From assembly GCF_014904065.1 (NCBI RefSeq), contig NZ_JACXJG010000005.1, positions 238,707-244,515 on the forward strand: DNA of 5,809 nt, given 5' to 3'. Source of the stretch: Gulosibacter sediminis (GTDB lineage: Bacteria > Actinomycetota > Actinomycetes > Actinomycetales > Microbacteriaceae). The notes beneath the pieces are model-generated. The model made no database searches. It worked only from the letters and a program-made list of their open reading frames with translations, and was not told where the DNA came from. Every line of letters begins with the position of its first letter. Position 1 is the stretch's first letter. Shown piece after piece: positions 1 to 4,471 of this stretch. Both the position numbers and the translations under genes were made by a program.

Positions 1-186
1 AACCTCGACCCCGCCTCGCGCGAGGAGATTCTCGACGCGCTCGCCCACTACGAGGGCTCAGTCGTGCTTGTGTCGCACGACGAGGGTGCCGTCGAGGCCC
101 TCAACCCCGAGCGTGTGCTGATCATGCCCGAGGCGATCGAAGATCACTGGAACCCGGAGTACTTCGAGCTCATCGAGATGGACTAG
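1..186 (+). CDS. ABC-F family ATPase, C-terminal end (partial at window start)
   Basis: This is the last 61 residues of an ATP-binding protein; the start lies left of the window. The fragment opens with NLDPAS, the D-loop that directly follows Walker B in the second ATPase domain. It continues with a helix and VVLVSHD (about residues 21-27), the switch-histidine strand. The tail (NPERVLIMPEA...EDHW) is typical of soluble ABC-F proteins, in which the second domain ends shortly after the H-loop. ABC-F proteins carry two ATPase domains and no membrane segment. They act on the ribosome as translation factors or antibiotic-protection factors, and which applies here cannot be told without the inter-domain linker. 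The gene ends TAG at 184-186, seven bases from the convergent stop of SURF1. The family call is firm and the subfamily is not. Confidence 0.85.
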   Translation, partial: NLDPASREEILDALAHYEGSVVLVSHDEGAVEALNPERVLIMPEAIEDHWNPEYFELIEMD

Positions 187-193
187 GCCCCGC

Positions 194-1072
194 CTACTCG
201 TCGAGCAGTTCGTCTTCGATTTCGGCGTCGGTCTTGCGGCCGCGGCTGCGGCGCCGTTCCTCGGCGCGGGCGCTGGCGGCGAGCACGCGGGGATCGTCCT
301 CGTTGCGCTCCTTAAACTCCTCGCGCAGCCCGTAGACGAGGCCGACCGCGGCAATCACGGCGAAGATGATCCACTGGAACGCGTAGCTGAGGTGGTTGCC
401 CTCGGTGAGCTCGGGCTTCGGCGTGAGCTGGCCCGTTTCTGCGTCGACCGACTCGCTGCGAAGCAGCCCGTAGGCGCCGGTGTAGGTGCGATCGGTGCCG
501 AGCTCCTCGGCGAAGGTCGGCAGGTAGATCGTCGCGATCTGCCCCTCGGGCGCGGTGCGGCCGGGAATCTCGCGCTCGCCGGGCTTCAGTCGGGCCGTCA
601 CGGTGAGTTCGCCCGACGGCGCCTCGGGCACGGAATCGGGGGAGTCCTGCTCGTTGCCGGTGGGGATCCAACCGCGGTTGACGATGAAGACCTCGCCCGA
701 GGTCGTCTCGAACGGCGTGAGGATCTCGAAGCCGGGCTGCCCGTCGAACGGGCGTGCGCGAGCGAGTAGCTGGTCTTCGGCCAGGTAGTGCCCGGTCATT
801 TCAACCACCGTCCACTCCTGATTCGGGTCGTAGGCGTCGAGCGTCAACAGCACCTCGTCGAGGGGCTGCGGGTCGGCGTCGAAGTGTGCGGTGACGAGGT
901 CGTTCTCGGCGACCTTCTCGTCGCGGCGTTCGAATTGCCAGTGTGAGAGGAATCCGCAGGCGATCGCAAAGACGATGAGCAGAATGAAATAGCTGAGCCA
1001 GCGTCGGCTCAGCAAGAACTTCCATCCCTGTCGCGTGTTGGATTTTGAGGGTCGAGTGCCAGTTTGGGTCAC
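194..1072 (-). CDS. SURF1 family cytochrome oxidase assembly protein
   Basis: A complete 292-residue SURF1 protein, a membrane factor that helps assemble haem-copper cytochrome c oxidase, probably at the haem a insertion step. The pattern is one N-terminal transmembrane helix (about 26-43) followed at once by the family signature WQFERRDEK (45-53). Then come an extracytoplasmic domain with GFEILTPF (114-121) and VNRGW (131-135), and a second helix (about 231-248) entered through GNHLSYAFQW (225-234). The charged cytoplasmic tail (250-292), rich in Arg and Glu, is longer than in many homologues. The start is GTG at 1072. It overlaps the stop of the upstream 90-residue gene as GTGA and has a GAGGAG ribosome site 8 nt upstream, which fixes the start. 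It is last in the DUF3099 / 90-residue / SURF1 operon. No oxidase subunit gene is in the window. Confidence 0.93.
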   Translation of the reverse strand: MTQTGTRPSKSNTRQGWKFLLSRRWLSYFILLIVFAIACGFLSHWQFERRDEKVAENDLVTAHFDADPQPLDEVLLTLDAYDPNQEWTVVEMTGHYLAEDQLLARARPFDGQPGFEILTPFETTSGEVFIVNRGWIPTGNEQDSPDSVPEAPSGELTVTARLKPGEREIPGRTAPEGQIATIYLPTFAEELGTDRTYTGAYGLLRSESVDAETGQLTPKPELTEGNHLSYAFQWIIFAVIAAVGLVYGLREEFKERNEDDPRVLAASARAEERRRSRGRKTDAEIEDELLDE

Positions 1073-1341
1073 TCGATGGGCTCCTCGTTGACGGGGTCAT
1101 CAATGCGGGCAAGGCGTACCGGGAAGCGGCGCGACTCGAGGAAGCCGAGGAGGAAATCGAGGTGCTCGTCGCAGGCGAGCCAGATCTTCACGCGGTCGGC
1201 GTCGTGGATGCGCGGGTTGCGCCACTCGATGCGGTGCACGGCCGGTGCGTCGCACTGGGCGCGGGAGCACTGGGGCCGTTCGTCCCTCGACCCGAGGAAG
1301 CCACGGAGGCGGCTGCGCAGGTCAAACTCACCGCTGCTCAT
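1069..1341 (-). CDS. Small conserved Cys/His protein of unknown function, possible zinc-binding
   Basis: A 90-residue soluble protein with no signal peptide or membrane helix. An Arg-rich N-terminus (9-22) leads into C25-x4-C30, then a conserved-looking core with WRNPRIH (40-46) and VKIWLACDEH (51-60), giving C57-x2-H60. Two Cys followed by a Cys-x2-His suggest one structural zinc site, like a small treble clef or zinc ribbon; this is inference from spacing. From memory, similar short actinobacterial proteins sit beside SURF1 and fabG, and some database entries call them 'acetone carboxylase'. Nothing here supports that name, since real acetone carboxylase subunits are unrelated and mostly far larger. 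The start at 1341 is supported by AAAGGAG five bases upstream and by an ATGA overlap with the stop of DUF3099. Its own stop overlaps the SURF1 start (GTGA), so all three genes are translationally coupled. Its function is unknown. Confidence 0.85.
   Translation of the reverse strand: MSSGEFDLRSRLRGFLGSRDERPQCSRAQCDAPAVHRIEWRNPRIHDADRVKIWLACDEHLDFLLGFLESRRFPVRLARIDDPVNEEPIE
1081..1086 (-). promoter_or_regulatory. Ribosome binding site of the SURF1 gene
   Basis: GAGGAG on the minus strand, 8 nt before the GTG at 1072. It lies inside the last codons of the upstream 90-residue gene. It decides the GTG start and shows that SURF1 can re-initiate ribosomes that finish the preceding frame. Confidence 0.7.
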
Positions 1342-1622
1342 TCCGTCTCCTTTGCCGAGCGGAGGATAATCGCCCCCGCATCAGGAGATTCTACCCCTCG
1401 CTGTCGCCGGGCGCGAACGTGGTTCGCGAGCGCGACGGCGATCATGGGCAGGAAGATCGCGCCGAGAGCGAGCACCCAGAGCAGTGGGCCTCGCACCACG
1501 ATCATGAGCAGGAAGCAGGCCGTGCGAATCGCCATAGTGAACATGTACTGGCGCAGGCGCGCCCTGCGCTCTTCTTCTTCACTCATCGTCATCGAGGTGA
1601 CGTTGGTGACTTTGGCGTTCAT
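1338..1622 (-). CDS. DUF3099 family small membrane protein
   Basis: A 94-residue protein of unknown function that matches the pattern I know for actinobacterial DUF3099 proteins. It has a short N-terminus with VTSM (8-11), an acidic then basic stretch (EEEERRARLRQYM, 15-27) and two transmembrane helices (about 28-44 and 48-66) separated by RGP. The second helix contains LGAIFLPMIAVALAN. A basic segment (70-75) and a short polar tail follow. The charge pattern suggests a hairpin with both ends in the cytoplasm. The ATG at 1622 is chosen because the family motif VTS lies just after it; ATGs at codons 11 and 13 are possible but would cut it. The Shine-Dalgarno is poor (GGGA). The reading frame stays open far upstream, antisense to fabG, but that extension is a shadow. 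The stop overlaps the next start as ATGA. It is first in the SURF1 operon, and its role is unknown. Confidence 0.85.
   Translation of the reverse strand: MNAKVTNVTSMTMSEEEERRARLRQYMFTMAIRTACFLLMIVVRGPLLWVLALGAIFLPMIAVALANHVRARRQRGVESPDAGAIILRSAKETE
1347..1353 (-). promoter_or_regulatory. Ribosome binding site of the 90-residue Cys/His gene
   Basis: AAAGGAG on the minus strand, 5 nt before the ATG at 1341 and embedded in the final codons of the DUF3099 gene. It is the strongest Shine-Dalgarno match in the window and supports both the existence and the start of the small gene. Confidence 0.75.
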
Positions 1623-1739
1623 GGTTCCCAAGATTCGTCTCGCGGTGGCTGCTTCAAGCGTACCCCCGAGGCGACCGTAGGATAGGGGAACGGGGCGTGT
1701 CTGCGACGCCGATATTCCGAACCCTTCCTGAGGAGCAAC
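1623..1739. promoter_or_regulatory. Divergent intergenic region between DUF3099 and fabG, with candidate promoters
   Basis: These 117 bp must hold the promoters of both fabG (+) and the DUF3099-SURF1 operon (-). For fabG, the best -10-like hexamer is TAGGAT at 1678-1683, with a weak TTCAAG at 1653-1658 (19-nt spacer). That would give a leader of about 50 nt. For the minus strand, TACGCT (plus positions 1657-1662) could be a -10, giving a leader of about 28 nt, but I see no -35. The two candidates would partly overlap. A 5-bp hairpin (1694-1698 with 1706-1710) lies in the fabG leader and is too weak to call. The region as promoter-bearing is secure from gene order; the exact hexamers are tentative. 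Confidence 0.4.
1730..1735 (+). promoter_or_regulatory. Ribosome binding site of fabG
   Basis: GAGGAG just before the ATG at 1740, with a short spacer of about 4 nt. It fixes the start at 1740 and shows that fabG is translated from a leadered mRNA, unlike glgC and glgA further along. Confidence 0.75.
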
Positions 1740-2453
1740 ATGACGACCCAGCGCACCGTTCTCGTGACCGGCGGAAACCGCGGCATCGGTCGAGCGATCG
1801 CCGAGGAGTTTCTCGCCGCGGGGCACCGGGTGGCCGTGACGTCGCGCTCCGGCGAGGGCGGGCCCGAGGGTGCACTCACCGTTGCTGCCGACGTGACCGA
1901 CGGCGCGTCGATCGACGCCGCCTTCACCCAGATTGAGGCCGAGTACGGGCCTGTCGAGGTGCTCGTCGCGAACGCGGGCATCACCAAGGACACCCTGCTG
2001 CTGCGCATGAGCGAGGACGACTTCGCGGACGTCATCGACACGAACCTCACCGGTGCGTTCCGCGTCATCAAGCGCGCGACGAAGGGCCTTTTGCGGGCGA
2101 AGTGGGGCCGCGTCGTGCTGATCTCGTCGGTCGTCGGCCTCTACGGCTCGCCTGGCCAGATCAACTACGCCGCTTCGAAGGCGGGCCTCGTCGGCATTGC
2201 GCGCTCGCTCACTCGTGAGCTCGGCAGCCGCGGCATCACCGCGAACGTCGTCGCGCCCGGCTTCATCGAGACTGAGATGACCGCAGTACTGCCGGAGGCC
2301 ACGCAGAAGCAGTACCTCTCGACGATTCCTGCGGGGCGCTTCGGTGAGGTCAGCGAAATCGCAAAGACCGTGCGATGGCTCGCGGGTGACGATGCCGGCT
2401 ATATTTCGGGGGCCGTGATCCCGGTCGACGGTGGCCTCGGCATGGGCCACTAG
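1740..2453 (+). CDS. fabG: 3-oxoacyl-ACP reductase, MabA/FabG type
   Basis: A complete 237-residue short-chain dehydrogenase that reduces 3-oxoacyl-ACP to 3-hydroxyacyl-ACP with NADPH in type II fatty acid synthesis, in the cytoplasm. It has the Rossmann motif TGGNRGIG (10-17), with R14 and the SRS turn (35-37) favouring NADPH. NAG is at 78-80. The catalytic tetrad is N102 (TNLTG), S130 (ISSVVG), Y143 and K147 (NYAASK), with spacing identical to E. coli FabG. VAPGFIETEM (171-180) is the substrate-loop region. The C-terminal ISGAVIPVDGGLGMGH closely resembles mycobacterial MabA (FabG1). Length and all key residues are normal. In mycobacteria mabA is followed by inhA; here the next gene is the convergent serB, so no enoyl reductase is linked. 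It is transcribed alone on its strand, divergent from the DUF3099-SURF1 operon. Confidence 0.95.
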   Translation: MTTQRTVLVTGGNRGIGRAIAEEFLAAGHRVAVTSRSGEGGPEGALTVAADVTDGASIDAAFTQIEAEYGPVEVLVANAGITKDTLLLRMSEDDFADVIDTNLTGAFRVIKRATKGLLRAKWGRVVLISSVVGLYGSPGQINYAASKAGLVGIARSLTRELGSRGITANVVAPGFIETEMTAVLPEATQKQYLSTIPAGRFGEVSEIAKTVRWLAGDDAGYISGAVIPVDGGLGMGH

Positions 2454-2457
2454 GCCC

Positions 2458-2476
2458 GCGCGGCGCTCAGCCGCGC
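2458..2476. terminator. Candidate bidirectional terminator hairpin between fabG and serB
   Basis: A perfect 7-bp stem, GCGCGGC (2458-2464) with GCCGCGC (2470-2476), and a 5-nt loop. It lies in the 13-bp gap between the convergent stops of fabG and serB and runs into the last serB codons; the serB stop (plus 2467-2469) is in the loop. There is no T-run on either side, so it would be a non-canonical actinobacterial-style terminator at most. It could equally be chance in GC-rich DNA. Confidence 0.4.
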
Positions 2477-3165
2477 AGACCCAGCATCGCGAGTAACTGG
2501 GTCATGTCGCGGCCGGGCAGCGACACAGCTGCCTCCTGGCGCACGATGGGCTTCGCGTCAAAGGCGACCGAGAGCCCAGCGATTTCCATCATCCCGAGGT
2601 CGTTCGCACCATCGCCGACGGTGATCACGCGTTCCATGGGCACGTCGAGCGACTGCGACCAGCTGCGCACGGTGTGCTGCTTGGCCTGGCGGCCGATGAT
2701 CGCGCCCGACACCTCGCCGGTGAGGTCACCGTCCTCGGTGACCTCGAAGCGGTTTGCCCGCCAAAGGTCAAGGCCGAGCTCCTCCGCGAGTGGGTCGAGT
2801 ACCTCGTGGAAGCCGCCCGAGACGGCGCCGACGCGACCACCAGCCGCGTGGATGGCGGAAATGGTCTCGGGCACCCCGCGGGTGACGCGGATGCGCTCCC
2901 GCACTCGTGAAATTTGGTCGAGCGAGATGCCTCGCAACAGGGCAACCCGCTCGCGCAGGCTGCCGTCGAAGTCGAGCTCGCCGCGCATGGCGCGCTCGGT
3001 GACCTCGGCCACCTGGTCGCGCACCTCGGCGTAGTCGGCGATGAGCTCGATGACCTCATCCTCAATCAGCGTCGAATCCACGTCGAAGACGACGAGGAAG
3101 CGGGCTCCCGCGGTGACGCGGCCAGTGCCGTGGACGGGGGTGAGGGTGAGGTCGGAGATGCTCAT
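2467..3165 (-). CDS. serB: Phosphoserine phosphatase, short form
   Basis: A 232-residue HAD-superfamily hydrolase that removes phosphate from O-phospho-L-serine, the last step of serine synthesis. Motif I is FDVDST (27-32) with nucleophile D28 and acid D30. The substrate region has [10 protein letters not shown] (65-74), fitting the SerB signature FxGSLxxRV. Motif II is SGGF (116-119), motif III is K162, and motif IV is GDGANDL (184-190) with D185 and D189. It lacks the N-terminal ACT-like domain found in the longer E. coli and mycobacterial SerB proteins, so serine feedback through such a domain is not expected. The open frame continues upstream antisense to itself-unrelated sequence inside glgC. 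The real start is the ATG at 3165, which overlaps the glgC stop as ATGA. There is no Shine-Dalgarno, so translation probably depends on ribosomes finishing glgC. No other serine-pathway gene is present. A related small-molecule phosphatase activity cannot be excluded. Confidence 0.92.
   Translation of the reverse strand: MSISDLTLTPVHGTGRVTAGARFLVVFDVDSTLIEDEVIELIADYAEVRDQVAEVTERAMRGELDFDGSLRERVALLRGISLDQISRVRERIRVTRGVPETISAIHAAGGRVGAVSGGFHEVLDPLAEELGLDLWRANRFEVTEDGDLTGEVSGAIIGRQAKQHTVRSWSQSLDVPMERVITVGDGANDLGMMEIAGLSVAFDAKPIVRQEAAVSLPGRDMTQLLAMLGLRG
2722..2745. repeat. Perfect 10-bp inverted repeat inside serB
   Basis: GAGGTCACCG (2722-2731) and its exact complement CGGTGACCTC (2736-2745) flank a 4-nt loop. 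On the coding (minus) strand it spans the codons for EVTEDGDL, about serB residues 141-148. It would form a strong mRNA hairpin. It may simply reflect codon choice, and no function is claimed. Confidence 0.6.
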
Positions 3166-4409
3166 CGTTCGACGATACCGTTCTTCGGCACGACGGTCAG
3201 GCCGGACTCGGTGACGGTGAAGCCGCGGGCGCGATCGTGCTCTCGGTCGATGCCGATCGTCGCGCCGGCACGCACGACCACGTTCTTGTCGAGGATCGCG
3301 GAGCGCACCTGCGCGCCGGGCTCGATGGTGACGCGGTCGAAGGTGATCGAGTCGACGACGAGGGCGCCCGACTGCACCTTCGTCCAGGCGCCGAGCACCG
3401 AACGCTCGACGTGCGCGCCCGAGATGACCGAGCCGAGCGAGATGATCGAGTCGATCATCGTGCCGGTCGAGCCCCGCGCATCCCGCACGAACTTCGCCGG
3501 CGGCGAGTTGAGCGTCTGCGAGATGATCGGCCATTCCTCGTTGTAGAGGTTGAAGACCGGCAGCGTCTGGATGAGGTCCATGTGCGCGTCGTAGAAGGAG
3601 TCGATCGTACCGACGTCGCGCCAGTAGTCGCGGTCGCGCGGAGTCGAGCCCGGCACGTCGTTCTGAATGAAGTCGTAGACGCCGCAGTCGTTCTGTGCGA
3701 CGAAGGCGGGGATGATGTCGCCGCCCATGTCGTGCTTCGAGTCATCGAGGTTCGCGTCAGACATGACCGCCTCGACGAGCTTGTCAGCGTCGAAGACGTA
3801 GTTACCCATCGACGCGAGGATCTCGCCGGGGCTGTCGGGCAGACCGTTCGTCGATTCGGGCTTCTCGAGGAACTCGCGAATGTGGGCCGGGTTGTCGGGG
3901 TCGACATCGATGACGCCGAAGGCGGAGGACATCTCGATGGGCTGGCGGATGGCGGCCACCGTGGCACCGAGGCCCGACTCGATGTGCTGGTCGATCATCT
4001 GCGAGAAGTCCATGCGGTACACGTGGTCGGCGCCGACCACGACGACGATGTCGGGCTTCTCGTCCTGAATCAGGTTGAGCGACTGATAGATGGCATCGGC
4101 CGAACCTGAGAACCAGTGCTTTCCTCGGCGCTGCTGCGCCGGAACACTCGAGACGTACGAGCCGAGGATCGCGGGCAGGCGCCAGGTCTGCGACATGTGG
4201 CGGTCAAGCGAGTGCGACTTGTACTGCGTCAACACCACGATCTGCTGCAGCCCGGAATTCACCAGGTTGGAGATGGCGAAGTCGATGAGTCGATACTGTC
4301 CGGCGAACGGCACCGCCGGCTTGGCGCGGTCGGCGGTGAGCGGCATCAACCGCTTGCCTTCGCCACCAGCGAGCACAATTCCGAGTATTTTTTTCTGCCC
4401 CTTTGCCAT
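3162..4409 (-). CDS. glgC: Glucose-1-phosphate adenylyltransferase (ADP-glucose pyrophosphorylase)
   Basis: A complete 415-residue enzyme making ADP-glucose from ATP and glucose 1-phosphate, the committed step toward glycogen and related alpha-glucans. The N-terminal nucleotidyltransferase domain has LAGGEGKRL (13-21), [16 protein letters not shown] (29-44), GSADAIYQ (102-109), GADHVYRMD (126-134), EFLEKP (179-184, with the glucose-1-phosphate-binding Lys at 183), MGNYVF (201-206) and RDVGTIDSF (264-272). The C-terminal left-handed beta-helix (about 300-390) carries loose hexapeptide repeats and [14 protein letters not shown] in place of the enterobacterial GTADA is normal in actinobacteria. 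ATG at 4409 gives the family N-terminus. There is no Shine-Dalgarno, but a TAGAGT hexamer ends 7 nt before the ATG, suggesting a leaderless mRNA. Codons 6-8 contain a run of seven A, unusual in this GC-rich DNA. It is divergent from its pathway partner glgA/glgM and overlaps serB by 4 nt. Confidence 0.96.
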   Translation of the reverse strand: MAKGQKKILGIVLAGGEGKRLMPLTADRAKPAVPFAGQYRLIDFAISNLVNSGLQQIVVLTQYKSHSLDRHMSQTWRLPAILGSYVSSVPAQQRRGKHWFSGSADAIYQSLNLIQDEKPDIVVVVGADHVYRMDFSQMIDQHIESGLGATVAAIRQPIEMSSAFGVIDVDPDNPAHIREFLEKPESTNGLPDSPGEILASMGNYVFDADKLVEAVMSDANLDDSKHDMGGDIIPAFVAQNDCGVYDFIQNDVPGSTPRDRDYWRDVGTIDSFYDAHMDLIQTLPVFNLYNEEWPIISQTLNSPPAKFVRDARGSTGTMIDSIISLGSVISGAHVERSVLGAWTKVQSGALVVDSITFDRVTIEPGAQVRSAILDKNVVVRAGATIGIDREHDRARGFTVTESGLTVVPKNGIVER

Positions 4410-4416
4410 GGTTCAC

Positions 4417-4422
4417 ACTCTA
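4417..4422 (-). promoter_or_regulatory. Candidate -10 element of glgC (leaderless)
   Basis: TAGAGT on the minus strand, followed by seven bases (GTGAACC) and then the glgC ATG. This is the TAnnnT form of an actinobacterial -10, placed so that transcription would begin at or next to the start codon. There is no Shine-Dalgarno between it and the ATG. I see no convincing -35; its expected position (about 4440-4445) would overlap that of glgA. Confidence 0.5.
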
Positions 4423-4459
4423 GGGCGAACAGATTAATGAAGTTGTACCTTTCGCTATC

Positions 4460-4465
4460 TAATGT
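4460..4465 (+). promoter_or_regulatory. Candidate -10 element of glgA/glgM (leaderless)
   Basis: TAATGT followed by six bases (GTAACC) and then the ATG at 4472, again the TAnnnT spacing expected for a leaderless transcript. The overlapping TCTAAT at 4458-4463 is an alternative -10. No Shine-Dalgarno is present in the 20 nt before the start. A clear -35 is not visible; TTAATG at 4434-4439 would be the nearest by spacing. Confidence 0.5.
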
Positions 4466-4471
4466 GTAACC

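Noticed and set aside
1045..1685. Plus-strand frames (up to 211 codons) over the 90-residue and DUF3099 genes
   Set aside because: The minus-strand genes there have family motifs, ribosome sites and start-stop overlaps. The plus-strand products show none of these.
1623..2450. Long minus-strand open frame in phase with the DUF3099 gene and antisense to fabG
   Set aside because: It is the reverse-strand shadow of a GC-rich fabG. Its residues are Arg/Ala/Asp-rich with no recognisable domain, and the DUF3099 family N-terminus fits the ATG at 1622.
3166..3534. In-frame N-terminal extension of serB
   Set aside because: It lies wholly inside glgC in another frame and encodes low-complexity Arg/His-rich residues. 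The ATGA-overlap start at 3165 gives a normal short SerB.
3237..4109. 290-codon plus-strand frame opposite glgC
   Set aside because: Composition is dominated by Asp, Val, Arg and His as expected for an antisense shadow. There is no ribosome site and no domain, and glgC on the other strand is unambiguous.
4086..4109. GSADA instead of GTADA in GlgC as a possible active-site change
   Set aside because: GSADA is the usual form in actinobacterial GlgC proteins such as that of M. tuberculosis, so it is not an anomaly.
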